Counted from the first letter of the stretch, positions 42,580 through 52,513 are shown. The stretch: 64,000 nt of DNA from Bradyrhizobium erythrophlei (GCA_900129675.1 FSRD01000002.1:1364001-1428000), one strand, 5' to 3'. The notes: generated from the sequence alone by a model not told the origin. Numbers and translations: made by a program.

Positions 42580-43836
42580 ATGGACGCTGGGAAGGTTGAC
42601 GGTGCGGGGACCAGCTTCCGTGCATTGATTTTTGCGCTTCTGGCCCTCGCTTGCGGCCATATGCTGTCGACCTTGCTGCGGACGATCCCGGCCATCAGCC
42701 TCGACCTGATGGCCGCCGATTTCGGTACGCCGCCGCAGGCGCTGGCGAGCCTGACCTCGATCTATCATTTTGCCTTTGCCGCCTCGCAGATTCCCGTCGG
42801 CGCGGCGATGGACCGCTTTGGTGTCCGGCCGGTTTCGCTGGGCCTTCTGGCCGGAACCATCGTCGGCGCGATGGCGTCCGGCTTCGCGACCGGGCCGGAG
42901 AGTTTTCTGTTCGGACAGTTTCTGCTCGGGGTCGCGACATCGGGGATGCTGATGTGTCCGATGACGCTGGCCGCAAAGCAGATGTCGGCGGCGCGGTTCG
43001 GTCTGTGGTCCGGCGTGATCCTGTCGATCGGCAATATCGGCATGCTGCTGTCGTCGAGCCCTCTCGCCTGGGTCGTCGAGCACCTGGGCTGGCGGGCCGG
43101 GTTCTGGATCTCCGCAGGGCTCGGTTTTGCGGTGGCGCTCGCCGTGTTCGTGCTGGTTCCGAAACAACCGGCCGCGCATGCGGACAGATCCTCGCCGCTG
43201 TCGCAGATGGCCGAGGTGCTGCGCCTCGGCCTGTCGCGTCCGCTTCGCGGCCTGATCGCATTGGCGCTGGTCTCGCTGGCGGCCACACTGGTCTTGCGGG
43301 GATTGTGGGCTGGTCCGTGGCTGATGCAGGTCAAGGGGCTCAGCCGCGTCGAGGCCGGCAATGAACTCGGCGTGTTCACCGTCGCGCTGATTGTCGGGCC
43401 GTTGTGCATCGGGATCTTCGACCGCAAGTTCGGCCATCGTCGGGCCATCCTCGCAGCCAGCCATTTTCTTGCGGCGGTCTTGCTTTGTTTGATGGCAGCA
43501 GGCGCGCCGCATTATCCGGTTTCGGACCTGTTCGGCGTTACAGTCATGCCCGCGCAATATGATGCCATCCTGTTCGTCCTGATCGGCTTCGTTCTATCGT
43601 CGCAGCCGCTGCTCTACGGAATGACGAGGCAGCTCGTCGACGCCCAAAATACCGGCAAGGCGCTGTCGGCGATCAACCTTGCCTTCTTCCTCGGCGCGGC
43701 GCTGATGCAGTTGACGACCGGGTTGGTTGCGGCACTCCATGGCTTGCCTGCAGTGCTGCTGTTCATGGCTGCGGTGCTGGCGGTCGGCACCTCCCTGTTT
43801 TTGATCTATACGTCGCCGGCGACAGCGGTAAGATAG
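42580..43836 (+). CDS. MFS transporter
   Basis: The 418-residue inner-membrane protein has twelve hydrophobic segments in two halves. Loop 2-3 contains the family signature in the form GAAMDRFGVRPV, and the second-half equivalent is GIFDRKFGHRRA. Length and layout fit a general MFS carrier; direction and substrate are not evident. It may export or import the product of the neighbouring oxygenase, but a 286-base gap with a repeat separates them. Confidence 0.9.
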   Translation: MDAGKVDGAGTSFRALIFALLALACGHMLSTLLRTIPAISLDLMAADFGTPPQALASLTSIYHFAFAASQIPVGAAMDRFGVRPVSLGLLAGTIVGAMASGFATGPESFLFGQFLLGVATSGMLMCPMTLAAKQMSAARFGLWSGVILSIGNIGMLLSSSPLAWVVEHLGWRAGFWISAGLGFAVALAVFVLVPKQPAAHADRSSPLSQMAEVLRLGLSRPLRGLIALALVSLAATLVLRGLWAGPWLMQVKGLSRVEAGNELGVFTVALIVGPLCIGIFDRKFGHRRAILAASHFLAAVLLCLMAAGAPHYPVSDLFGVTVMPAQYDAILFVLIGFVLSSQPLLYGMTRQLVDAQNTGKALSAINLAFFLGAALMQLTTGLVAALHGLPAVLLFMAAVLAVGTSLFLIYTSPATAVR

Positions 43837-43911
43837 ACACCCGTGCGCAGCGCCCGGCAGTTGGCGGAAGTCTCCCCCCCGAACTGGCGATGCGTTAATA
43901 ACAAGGCAATA

Positions 43912-45576
43912 ATGTCCACCAAGATCGATCCCATCACCCGATCCGTCGTCCAGCATCGTCTCAGTTCGATCGTGAAGGAAATGGGCGAAGCCATGCTTCG
44001 CACCTCCTATTCCCAGATCCTCAATTCCAGCCGCGATTTCTCGCTGGCGATCTGCGACGTCAGCGCACGCCTGATCGCGCAGGCCGATCACCTTCCGGTA
44101 CATGTCGGCGCGCTGCCGTGGGCGACGATCGCGGTCGAGGAGCGGTTCAAGGACGTAGTACCCGGCGACGTCATCCTGCTCAACGATCCCTATCATGGCG
44201 GCAGCCATCTGCCGGACCTGACCGTGTTCGTACCGGTTTTCGCCGGCGACAAGCGTCTGCTCTGGACCATCGTTCGTGCCCATCAAAGCGATATCGGCGG
44301 CGCCACCCATGGCGCCTACAATCCCGGCGCCACCGAGATCTTCCAGGAGGGGCTGCGCATTCCGCCCATCAAACTCTACGAGGCCGGCCGGCCGCGCGAG
44401 GATCTGCTCGATCTGCTGGCGTTGAACGTCCGGAACCCGCGCGAGTTTCGCGGTGACCTCGCCGCGATGCTGGGGGCTGCGCATCTCGGCGAGCGGCGCG
44501 TCTCGAAACTGTTCGCGGAGTTCGGCGCGCCCGTCGTCGAAGCCGCCATCGAGGCGATCCTCGACGCGACCGAGCAGCAGACCCGCGCGGTGGTCTCGAC
44601 CTGGAAGGACGGCATCTTTCACGGCGAGGCGTTTCTCGACGATGACGGCCATGGCCGCAGCGACATTCGCATCGCCGCAAAGGTCACCAAGAACGGCAGC
44701 GATATCGAAGTCGATCTGTCCGGGTCCGATCCGCAATCGACCAGTTTTGTGAACTCCTCGCACGCCAACATGCAGGCCGCGGTCGCGATGGCCTTTGCCT
44801 ATCTGATCGACGCCGAAATCCCGAAAAACACCGGCGCGCTGCGGCCGCTAAAAGTGATCGCAAAACAAGGCACGATTGTCTGGGCCGATCCGGGCCGTCC
44901 GGTTACGCTCTGCACCAGCCATCCCTCCAATGAAATCGTCGAGGCGATCATCAAAGCGATGTCGGCGTCTTGTCCGGAGCGTGCGATGGCGGGCTGGGGC
45001 CGCCGGTTCCGGATCGCGATCCAGGGCGAAGACCCGCGCACCGGGCGCGATTTCATCTGGCACATGTTTCACGCGCGCCCCGGCGGCGGCGCCTCGTCCG
45101 GCGGCGACGGCTGGTCGTCGATCGGCGAGTGGCACTCGGTCGGCGGCCTCAAATTCGGCAGCCTTGAGGTCGCCGAAGTGCGCTTCCCGCTGCATTTCCG
45201 GCAGCATGAATTCCGTGCCGGCTCCGGCGGCGACGGACAGTTTCGCGGCGGGCTCGGCGTCTCGCTCGATCTGGTGCTGGAGACGGAAAAGCCGGCGAAG
45301 GGCAATACCGCCGGCGATGGCGTGCGCTATGGGCCCTGCGGCATGCTCGGCGGCGAGGACGGCCAACCGCATCGCTATCGTCTGCTGTCGGAGGGCCGCG
45401 AGCCGCGCCTGTTGCGCACCAAGGAAGTCGGCATCGAACTCCATCCCGGCGATTGCCTCGAGGTCCGCTCCTCCGGCGGCGGCGGCTGGGGGCCGCCTTC
45501 CCTGAGATCGGCGAACGCGCGGCAGCGCGACGCGGAGCAGGGACTGACCGGCACTCGGGCGGAGCAGCGTAGCTGA
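43912..45576 (+). CDS. Hydantoinase B/oxoprolinase B-type subunit
   Basis: The 554-residue protein belongs to the HyuB/OplaB family: DPITRSVVQHRLSSIVKEMG at the N-terminus, the HVGALPWA and LNDPYHGGSHLPDLTVF blocks, and the C-terminal Gly-rich FRAGSGGDGQFRGGLG. With the A subunit it forms an ATP-dependent complex that opens five-membered lactam rings such as N-methylhydantoin or 5-oxoproline. I start at the ATG of 43912, where family similarity begins; a GTG 69 bases earlier is possible. The A gene follows after two bases. Confidence 0.92.
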   Translation: MSTKIDPITRSVVQHRLSSIVKEMGEAMLRTSYSQILNSSRDFSLAICDVSARLIAQADHLPVHVGALPWATIAVEERFKDVVPGDVILLNDPYHGGSHLPDLTVFVPVFAGDKRLLWTIVRAHQSDIGGATHGAYNPGATEIFQEGLRIPPIKLYEAGRPREDLLDLLALNVRNPREFRGDLAAMLGAAHLGERRVSKLFAEFGAPVVEAAIEAILDATEQQTRAVVSTWKDGIFHGEAFLDDDGHGRSDIRIAAKVTKNGSDIEVDLSGSDPQSTSFVNSSHANMQAAVAMAFAYLIDAEIPKNTGALRPLKVIAKQGTIVWADPGRPVTLCTSHPSNEIVEAIIKAMSASCPERAMAGWGRRFRIAIQGEDPRTGRDFIWHMFHARPGGGASSGGDGWSSIGEWHSVGGLKFGSLEVAEVRFPLHFRQHEFRAGSGGDGQFRGGLGVSLDLVLETEKPAKGNTAGDGVRYGPCGMLGGEDGQPHRYRLLSEGREPRLLRTKEVGIELHPGDCLEVRSSGGGGWGPPSLRSANARQRDAEQGLTGTRAEQRS

Positions 45577-45578
45577 CA

Positions 45579-47621
45579 ATGTTCAGAATAGGCGTTGATG
45601 TCGGCGGGACCTACACCGACCTGGTCGCCACGGATGAAACCGGGCGGACGATCTTTGCGAAATCGCCGTCGACGCCGGCTGACCAGTCGCTCGGCGTCAT
45701 GGCGGGCCTGGAAGAACTGGCGCGCCGTCTGGGCGTCACGCGTGCGGAGATGCTCGCTACGACCGAGCGTCTCGTTCATGGCACGACGGTCGCGACCAAC
45801 GCGCTGCTGGAGCGCAAGGGAGCAAAAGTCGCGCTGCTCACCACCGAGGGCCATCGCGATATCATCGAAATGCGCGAAGGCCTGAAGCCCGACCGTTACG
45901 ATTTGCGCTCGCCGCCGCCGGAACCGCTGGTGCCGCGCGAACGCCGCTTTGGCGTGCGGGAGCGGCTCAAGGCCAATGGCGAGGTTCTGACCCCGCTGGA
46001 CGCCGGATCGCTCGGCGACGCCATTGCCGCCGTCAGGACATCCGGCGCGACCTCGGTCGCGGTTTGCTTTCTGCATTCCTATCTCAATCCCGTCCACGAA
46101 CGCGCCGCGGTCGAGCATCTGACAAAGGAATTGCCCGGTATCAGCGTGTCGCGGTCGAGCGATGTGCTGCCGCAGATCAAGGAATATGAGCGCGTCTCGA
46201 CCACGATCGTGAACGCCTATGTCGAGCCTGTCGTGCGGCGCTATCTGACCAATCTCGAAGCGCGGCTGACCGAGGCCGGATTCAAGGGCAGCCTGTTCGT
46301 CGTGCTGTCGCATGGCGGCATGGCGCCGGTGGAGGAAGCCTCGCGGCTCGCTGCCGGCACGGTGCTGTCCGGACCCGCCGGCGGCATTTCGGGCAGCCGG
46401 CGCTGCGCCGACCTGCTCAAAATTCCCGATCTGGTGCCGTTCGACATGGGTGGAACCAGCACCGATATCTCGCTGATCGCGGACGGGCAGGTGTCGCTGT
46501 CCGCCGACGGCATGCTCGCCGGCCAGCGCATCGCGCTCCGCAGTCTCGATATCGCAAGCATCGCGGCGGGCGGCGGTTCGATCGCCAGCGTCGATAGCAG
46601 CGGTACATTGCGGGTCGGGCCGGAGAGCGCCGGCTCGGTGCCGGGGCCGGCCTGCTACGGCAATGGCGGCACGGCCGCCACCGTCACCGACGCCAATGTC
46701 GTGCTCGGCTATCTCGATGCCGCCGCCTTCATGGGCGGCGCGCGCCCGCTCGACCGCGCGGCCGCCGAGGCCGCGGTCGACCGGATCGCGGCATCGCTGG
46801 AACTGTCGCGGCTGGAGGCTGCCGCAGGCATCCACAAAATGATCAACCTGACGATGGCGGATGGCATCAGGTTGATGACGTTGCGCCGCGGCGTCGATCC
46901 CAGAAAATTCGCGCTGCTGAGCTTTGGTGGCGCAGCCGGATTGCACGCCGCCGAAGTCGCGCGCGAGCTGGAAATCAAGCGCATCATCGTGCCGACGGTG
47001 GCTTCGGTGCTGTCGGCCTGGGGCATGCTGACCAGCGACCTGCGCTACGAACTGAGCCGGACCCATTATGGCGCCGGTCCGCGCATTTCGGCCGGCGAAG
47101 TGCGCGAGCTATTCGCCGAACTGGAACGACAGGCGGCCGGCCGGCTGCGCTCCTGGTTCAACGGGCCGGTTTCGATCGAACGCTCGGCAGAGATGCGCTA
47201 CGGCGAGCAGGTCTTTGAAATCGACGTATCCCTGACCGATCTCGATCTGGCTGCGCCTGACATCGTCGAGCAGATCGAGGAGCGCTTTCACCGCCGGCAT
47301 GAGGAGTTGTACACCTACGCCTCGCGCGGCCAGGAGGTGGTGTTCGTCAACGCGCGGGTCGCGGCGGTCGGCGCAGTCGCGCCAATCGATCGGGATACGG
47401 GATCCGCAACGTCGTCCGGCGCCTGCTCGCCACGCGCGACGCGGCAGGCGTTCTTCGGCGGGTGGCGCGAGGTTCCCGTCTATTCGCTCGACGCACTCCA
47501 GCCCGGTCATTCCCTGGCGGGGCCTGCGATCATCGAGGCCGAAACCACGACGGTGCTGGTCGATAGCGGCGACCGGGTGACCGTTAACGCGCTGGGCTGG
47601 CTGGATATCAGGCTGCGCTGA
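45579..47621 (+). CDS. Hydantoinase A/oxoprolinase A-type subunit
   Basis: The 680-residue ATP-binding subunit has the N-terminal FRIGVDVGGTYTDLVA phosphate loop, HGTTVATNALLERKGAKVAL, and the second-domain VPFDMGGTSTDISLI and SFGGAAGLHAAEVAREL segments of the acetate kinase-like fold. It partners the B subunit encoded just upstream, an order opposite to that in many clusters. Substrate choice between hydantoin, 5-oxoproline and related rings is not visible from sequence alone. Confidence 0.93.
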   Translation: MFRIGVDVGGTYTDLVATDETGRTIFAKSPSTPADQSLGVMAGLEELARRLGVTRAEMLATTERLVHGTTVATNALLERKGAKVALLTTEGHRDIIEMREGLKPDRYDLRSPPPEPLVPRERRFGVRERLKANGEVLTPLDAGSLGDAIAAVRTSGATSVAVCFLHSYLNPVHERAAVEHLTKELPGISVSRSSDVLPQIKEYERVSTTIVNAYVEPVVRRYLTNLEARLTEAGFKGSLFVVLSHGGMAPVEEASRLAAGTVLSGPAGGISGSRRCADLLKIPDLVPFDMGGTSTDISLIADGQVSLSADGMLAGQRIALRSLDIASIAAGGGSIASVDSSGTLRVGPESAGSVPGPACYGNGGTAATVTDANVVLGYLDAAAFMGGARPLDRAAAEAAVDRIAASLELSRLEAAAGIHKMINLTMADGIRLMTLRRGVDPRKFALLSFGGAAGLHAAEVARELEIKRIIVPTVASVLSAWGMLTSDLRYELSRTHYGAGPRISAGEVRELFAELERQAAGRLRSWFNGPVSIERSAEMRYGEQVFEIDVSLTDLDLAAPDIVEQIEERFHRRHEELYTYASRGQEVVFVNARVAAVGAVAPIDRDTGSATSSGACSPRATRQAFFGGWREVPVYSLDALQPGHSLAGPAIIEAETTTVLVDSGDRVTVNALGWLDIRLR

Positions 47622-47747
47622 CGGACCGACCGGTCGCCGGTCAAGCGCAACAATTGATTTCAACAGTCACACTTGCGCGGTATTGTTGTGATCGCTGGAT
47701 AGAACGCTGCGGGCGGCTTCCGGGGGGCGGTCGACGCGTTTGAGGCG

Positions 47748-48989
47748 ATGTTGATGCAAACAATAAAACAAACCGGACTTTCGATATCTTTCCTCCTCGC
47801 CGCGCTCCTCACGTCTATGCCGCTGGGCGCGCAGCAGGCCGCCGACGCCGGCGCGGCCGACAGCGACATCCGCATCGGCAATATCATGCCATACACCGGG
47901 CCACTGGCCGGGTTTGCGACCATCGGCAAGGCGGAGGCTGCCTATTTCAACATGGTCAACGAGCGCGGTGGCATCAACGGACACAAGATAAGGTTCATCT
48001 CCCGCGACGACAGTTCGAATGTGAAGGAAGCGGTCGAGCAGACCAGCGATCTCGTCGAGAAGGAGAACGTGCTGCTGATGTTCGGGTCGTTCGGAACGCC
48101 CGGCAATCTGGCGACCCGTAAATATCTCAATGACAAAAAGATACCCCAGCTCTTCGTCGCCTCCGCCGACGAGGAGTGGGCGCACCCCAAAAAATTTCCG
48201 TGGACGATGGGCTGGCAGCCGACGTTTCGGGCAGAGGGAAGGATCTACGCCAACTACATCCAGGCTTCCTATTCGGACCGCAAGATCGCCGTGCTCTGGC
48301 AGAACGATCAGTTCGGTCGCGATCTTTTCCGCGGATTGCAGGAAGGCCTGGGAGTGACCGCCGACAGGATTGTGGCTGATATCGCCATTGAAGCGGACAT
48401 GTCGATCGATGCCCAGGTCGACATCCTCAAGAACTCCGGCGCTGAAGTGCTCGTCCTCAATTGCGCGCCGCTGATCTCGGCCCGTGCCATCCGTAGAGCG
48501 GCCGGATTGGACTGGCATCCGGTGTTGGTGCTGGTCAATGCGGCGGCTTCGATAGCAAACGCGTTGAGACCGGCGGGGCTTCAGAATGCCGTCGGCGTGA
48601 TTTCAACCTCGTTCCTCAAGGATGCCGGCGATACCACCTGGAAAGAAGACCCTGCCATCAAGGCGTGGCTGGCGTTCATGGACAAATATTATCCCGACGG
48701 CGACAGGGAGGACGCCTACGCCCTGTTTGGCTATGCGGCAGCCGAAACGCTGTTGCAGGTGTTGACCCAGTGCGGCAACGACCTGTCGCGCGAAAACATC
48801 ATGCGGCAGGCGGCGTCCCTGAAAAACTATCAGAACCCCATCGCGCTGCCGGGCATCGCCATCAACACCGGGCCGACCGACTTCCGCCCGATCAAGCAAA
48901 TGCGGCTGGTGCAGTTCGACGGCAACGCCTGGCAGCCGATCGGCGACGTGATCGAGAGCGCGTTTACGAGTTTGCCGGGGGACAATTGA
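47748..48989 (+). CDS. Branched-chain amino-acid-type ABC substrate-binding protein (orphan)
   Basis: The 413-residue exported protein has a signal peptide (SISFLLAALLTSMPLGAQQA) and the LivK/amide-binding fold: IRIGNIMPYTGPLAGFATIG, VNERGGINGHKIRFISRDDS and the later DISIDAQV-like ADMSIDAQVDILKNSGAEVL. Such proteins bind amino acids, amides or aromatic acids. No permease or ATPase genes follow, so it must use a transporter elsewhere or act as a sensor protein. It lies 126 bases after the hydantoinase genes and may supply their substrate. Confidence 0.9.
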   Translation: MLMQTIKQTGLSISFLLAALLTSMPLGAQQAADAGAADSDIRIGNIMPYTGPLAGFATIGKAEAAYFNMVNERGGINGHKIRFISRDDSSNVKEAVEQTSDLVEKENVLLMFGSFGTPGNLATRKYLNDKKIPQLFVASADEEWAHPKKFPWTMGWQPTFRAEGRIYANYIQASYSDRKIAVLWQNDQFGRDLFRGLQEGLGVTADRIVADIAIEADMSIDAQVDILKNSGAEVLVLNCAPLISARAIRRAAGLDWHPVLVLVNAAASIANALRPAGLQNAVGVISTSFLKDAGDTTWKEDPAIKAWLAFMDKYYPDGDREDAYALFGYAAAETLLQVLTQCGNDLSRENIMRQAASLKNYQNPIALPGIAINTGPTDFRPIKQMRLVQFDGNAWQPIGDVIESAFTSLPGDN

Positions 48990-48998
48990 TCTTCTTCG

Positions 48999-49080
48999 TC
49001 ATGGCCGGGCAAGAGCGCGAAGCGCGTCTTCGCGCCAGACAACCCGGCCATCCACGTTTTGCCGCAACATCGGACGGCGT
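48999..49080. repeat. CATGGCCGGG-type intergenic repeat
   Basis: GTCATGGCCGGGCAAGAGCG and AACCCGGCCATCCACGTTTT form inverted arms, with the TTGCCGCAAC tail seen at 52550. Related to the copies at 50540 and 52514. Confidence 0.7.
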
Positions 49081-49224
49081 TCCCCGGATGCTGCGCAGCG
49101 CGCCGCGCTTGCGGCGTGATGCGCTGCTGATCCGGGGTCCACACTCTGCGGCCGTGGGTCCCGGCTCGGCGGAGCAGCGTTTCACGCTGCACCGCGTCCG
49201 GGACACGGGTAAGCGCGGCGAGCG

Positions 49225-50439
49225 CTACTTCTTCTGCCCGTAATTCAGCAACCCGCCCTTGGTCTTCGCCGGATGCGCGCGCAGGCCTTCCTCGTTCGGT
49301 TCGGTGCCCCAGCCCGGCCGGTCGGGAATGACGAGGTGGCCGTCGACATAGTCGGGGACGTGCGTGAACAGCTCGTGATCCCATGCGAGGCGATCGATAT
49401 CGGTTTCCATGATCCGCAAATTCGGCACCACCGCGCAGAAATGCGCGTTCATCATGGTGCAGAGATGCCCGTAGAAATTATGCGGCGCGACGTTGACCTC
49501 GAAATGCTCGGCGGCGGCGGCAATCTTCATCGACTGCCACACCCCGTTCCAGGGCGTGTCGACGATCGCGACATCCATCGCCTGTTCGGTGAAATAGGGC
49601 AGGAATTCGCGCAGGCCCAATAGCGTCTCGCAGGAGGAGATCGGGTGCGGGCTCTGGCGGCGGATGTAGCCGAGCGCCTGCGGATTGAAACTGTCGATCT
49701 CGACCCAGAACATGTCCATGTCCCGGATCGCGCGCAAGATCTTCAGATAGCCTTCGGTCTTGGCGTTGAAGTTGAGATCGAGCAGCAGATCGACGTCGGG
49801 CCCGGCGCCGTCGCGGATCGCCTCCAGATGCGTGCAGAGATTGCGCAGCACCTTGCGGTCGACATTGATCTCGGGCTCGAACGGCGAGCCGAAGCCCGGC
49901 CGCCAGCCCTGCGGCTTGCCGTCGGTGTAGACGAAGATGTTGGTCTTCATCGCGGTAAAGCGCTTTTCGCGCACCTCGCGGCCGATCGCCTTGACGCCGT
50001 CGAGGTCGGTAATGGCCGGCTTGTACCAGTCGGGATGATTGATGCGCCAGGTCGCGCAATGCGACCAGTAGACCCGGACGCGGTCGCGGATTTTTCCGCC
50101 GAGCAGTTCATAGCAGGGCACGCCGAGCGCTTTTGCCTTCACGTCCAGCAGCGCGTTCTCGATCGCGCCGAGCGCCAGCGCCACCACGCCGCCGGCGGCG
50201 GGGCGCGTCGCCGAAAACAGCTCGGCATGGATCCGTTCATGCTGGAAGGCGTTCTGGCCGATGATCCGCGTCGACAGCCGCTGGATTGCGGTGCCGACGC
50301 CGGGCGCGCCGAACCCCTCGTCGAATTCGCTCCAGCCGACGATGCCGTCTTCGGTCATGACCTTGACGAAGTGGTAGTTGCGCCAGCCGGCATCGCAGGA
50401 CAGGGTTTCGACACTTCTTATGCTGGATGCCTTGGTCAT
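49225..50439 (-). CDS. Mandelate racemase/muconate-lactonizing enzyme-like dehydratase (enolase superfamily)
   Basis: The 404-residue protein has the enolase-superfamily capping domain and barrel. Metal ligands appear as Asp in LLLDLNFNAK, Glu in WVEIDSF and Glu in SSCETLLG; the base region has a Lys in AMKTNIFVY and a His in NVAPHNFYGHL, as in acid-sugar dehydratases of the galactonate/mannonate type. The ATG at 50439 follows AGGA at the right distance; the frame open further upstream runs into the intergenic repeat. Substrate is probably an acid sugar or other alpha-hydroxy acid, not identified. Confidence 0.88.
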   Translation of the reverse strand: MTKASSIRSVETLSCDAGWRNYHFVKVMTEDGIVGWSEFDEGFGAPGVGTAIQRLSTRIIGQNAFQHERIHAELFSATRPAAGGVVALALGAIENALLDVKAKALGVPCYELLGGKIRDRVRVYWSHCATWRINHPDWYKPAITDLDGVKAIGREVREKRFTAMKTNIFVYTDGKPQGWRPGFGSPFEPEINVDRKVLRNLCTHLEAIRDGAGPDVDLLLDLNFNAKTEGYLKILRAIRDMDMFWVEIDSFNPQALGYIRRQSPHPISSCETLLGLREFLPYFTEQAMDVAIVDTPWNGVWQSMKIAAAAEHFEVNVAPHNFYGHLCTMMNAHFCAVVPNLRIMETDIDRLAWDHELFTHVPDYVDGHLVIPDRPGWGTEPNEEGLRAHPAKTKGGLLNYGQKK

Positions 50440-50539
50440 GATTTTCCTGCCCGGTCGTGTTTTTGAGTTGGCCGATAACAACAATGGATTGGCCGACGCG
50501 TCAATTGCAGGAGAGGTGGGGCACCAATGCACCTTGCTC

Positions 50540-50662
50540 GTCATGCCCGGGCTTGTCCCGGGCATCCACGTCTTTGCCGCAGCAGTAGGGAAGTCGTGGA
50601 TGGCCGGGCATAGGCGAGCGGAAGCGACGCCGTCCTTCGGACGGCTATGCCCGGCCATGACG
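50540..50662. repeat. CATGCCCGGG-type intergenic repeat, long copy
   Basis: Starts GTCATGCCCGGGCTTGTCCC and ends GCCCGGCCATGACGG, with a second inner palindrome GACGCCGTCCTTCGGACGGC. It overlaps the C-terminal end of no gene and separates two minus-strand genes. Confidence 0.8.
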
Positions 50663-50668
50663 GATACA

Positions 50669-51910
50669 TCAGCCTTGCGGCGGAAACAGCGTCGGCCGGC
50701 GCCGCTCGAACACCTGGCGTCCGTGCTTGAACCCCATCAGCACGTCGGGCAATTCCGCGATCGCGTTGGGGCCGGAGTCGGTATCGAGGATGATCAGGTC
50801 GGCGGGGTTGCCGACGGCGATGCCGTAATCCCGCAGGTTCATCAGGCGGGCGGGGAGGTCGGTGACCAGGTCGAGACAGGCGTCGAACTCGCTGACGCCG
50901 GCATGGGCGACATTGGCGTAGAAGTTGGCCATCCGCAGCAGCGAGGCGTCGCCGAATGGCGTAAACGGATTGAGTACGTTGTTGGTCGCGACCGAGCACA
51001 GCACGCCGCTTTCGACCAGCCTGTGCGCCACCGTGAGGCCGCGCGGCGAATTATGGGTGGCGTCCCGCCCCATCAGATAAAGGTCGGTTGCGGGAAGCAC
51101 GGTGACGGCGACGCCGGCCCTGGCCAGCTGTTCGGTCGCGGTTTTGAGTTGATCCGGCGGCATCGCCGACAGTTTTGAGGCGTGACCGATGGCGACACGG
51201 CCGTGGTAATTGCGGCGCTCGGTCTGCCGGCAGACCTCGTCCATGTGGCACCAGGACGGATCGAGATCGAAGTCGAGGTGGAGATCGACATCGACGTCGA
51301 ACTGTTGCGCCAGGTCGAAGATCCTTGCGATATGTGCATTCGGGTCGGTATCCATATAGGGACAGCCGCCGATGGAATTGCCGCCATTGCAGAGGGATTC
51401 GACCAGAAGCTCCTCGGTGCCGGGATCGTTGGTCAGGCCTTCCTGCGGAAACACGCAGATCGACAGGTCGATCGCCCAGGCATAGTCGCGTTTCAGCGCC
51501 TTGACCGCCTCGAACCCGCGCAAGCCGATGCGCGGATCGATTTCGACATGGGTACGCATATGCGTGGTGCCGTGAACGATCGCACGCTCGATCACGCGGG
51601 CGCCGCGCGCGTGGATGTCGTCGACCGTAAAATCGCGCTTCATCGCCGCCACCGCGGCAATGGCCTGGCTGACGGTGCCATGATCGTGCCCGCAGCGGCC
51701 GAGCAGGCACGCCTTGTCGAGGTGGATGTGGGTGTCGACGAAGCCGGGGAGAACCAGTCTGCCGCCGGCGTCGAACTCCATGGCTTCGCAGGCGAGACGT
51801 GGTTCGATGGCGGCGATCCGGCCGCCGGACACCCCGATATCGACGGACGTTGCCGCGGACCGCGTCCTGGCGTTGCGGAAGATCAGATCGAAGGCGGTTC
51901 GCGCGTTCAT
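50669..51910 (-). CDS. Cytosine deaminase/AtzC-like amidohydrolase
   Basis: The 413-residue metal hydrolase has the cytosine deaminase-branch motifs: DTHIHLDKACLLG (metal His pair and substrate region), MRTHVEIDPRIGL, DVDLHLDFD, VAIGHASKLSAM with a metal His, and a SVATNNVLNPF-type segment where the catalytic Asp region lies. This branch includes cytosine deaminase and N-isopropylammelide hydrolase. The ATG at 51910 is chosen because the family N-terminus (FDLIFRNARTR) follows it. It is divergent from the SnoaL-like gene over a region with two TGCA-type dyads. Confidence 0.85.
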   Translation of the reverse strand: MNARTAFDLIFRNARTRSAATSVDIGVSGGRIAAIEPRLACEAMEFDAGGRLVLPGFVDTHIHLDKACLLGRCGHDHGTVSQAIAAVAAMKRDFTVDDIHARGARVIERAIVHGTTHMRTHVEIDPRIGLRGFEAVKALKRDYAWAIDLSICVFPQEGLTNDPGTEELLVESLCNGGNSIGGCPYMDTDPNAHIARIFDLAQQFDVDVDLHLDFDLDPSWCHMDEVCRQTERRNYHGRVAIGHASKLSAMPPDQLKTATEQLARAGVAVTVLPATDLYLMGRDATHNSPRGLTVAHRLVESGVLCSVATNNVLNPFTPFGDASLLRMANFYANVAHAGVSEFDACLDLVTDLPARLMNLRDYGIAVGNPADLIILDTDSGPNAIAELPDVLMGFKHGRQVFERRRPTLFPPQG

Positions 51911-51982
51911 GGGCAAGGCGGGCTGGAGGAGGCAGACTGGAAACCGAACCCTAGCGGAAGCGCCATCATCTGGCAGCACCAG

Positions 51983-52032
51983 ATTGTGTGCAGTTTATAG
52001 GCCAAAGTGTTCAAAAAATGTGCATGCAATTT
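51983..52032. promoter_or_regulatory. Candidate GntR operator pair (amidohydrolase/SnoaL promoter)
   Basis: ATTGTGTGCAGTTT at 51983-51996 and TGTGCATGCAATTT at 52019-52032, the latter centred on the palindrome TGCATGCA, lie between two divergent genes. The first is nearly identical to ATTGCATGCAGTTT at 53441-53454 in front of the GntR gene. Confidence 0.55.
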
Positions 52033-52075
52033 GATGGCCGGATTGTAGTATTTCGACGTCCACGGAGAATTCGCC

Positions 52076-52495
52076 ATGTCCGCTGCCGCGCAGGCCGAAG
52101 CCCGATCCTTGTCGGATGCCGAAGTGGTCGAAGCCTATCTGACCGCGTCGATGATCCCCGATCCGGACGCCGCCGCAGCCTATATGAAGCCGGGCACGGT
52201 GATCACCTTCACCGGCGGACGCGAATTCGATCATCCGCGCGGGCCGACCGGCTTCAATGCGCGGCGCTATCGCTGGGTCAAAAAGCAGATGGACCGCTTC
52301 GATGTGTGCCCCGGCAATGGCGAGACCGTCGTCTACAGCATTGGCACGCTCTACGGCGAATGGATCGACGGCACGCCGTTCGACGGCAACCGCTATGTCG
52401 ACCGCTTCGTGGTCAAGGAGGGGCAGATCGTGAAGATGGATGTCTGGAACGACAGCGCGGAGCGGATCTTGGTTCAGCGCGGGATCGAGGCTTAA
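52076..52495 (+). CDS. SnoaL/NTF2-like protein
   Basis: This 139-residue protein has the cone-shaped NTF2-like pattern: an N-terminal helix (DAEVVEAYLTASMIPDPDAA), then curved strands with KPGTVITFTGGREF and RYVDRFVVKEGQIVKMDVW. Members act as small isomerases, hydrolases or subunits. It has no signal peptide. A GGAG site is seen nine bases before the ATG. It shares a regulatory gap with the divergent amidohydrolase, suggesting a joint pathway. Confidence 0.8.
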   Translation: MSAAAQAEARSLSDAEVVEAYLTASMIPDPDAAAAYMKPGTVITFTGGREFDHPRGPTGFNARRYRWVKKQMDRFDVCPGNGETVVYSIGTLYGEWIDGTPFDGNRYVDRFVVKEGQIVKMDVWNDSAERILVQRGIEA

Positions 52496-52513
52496 CGGCG
52501 CTCATCTGAAAGT

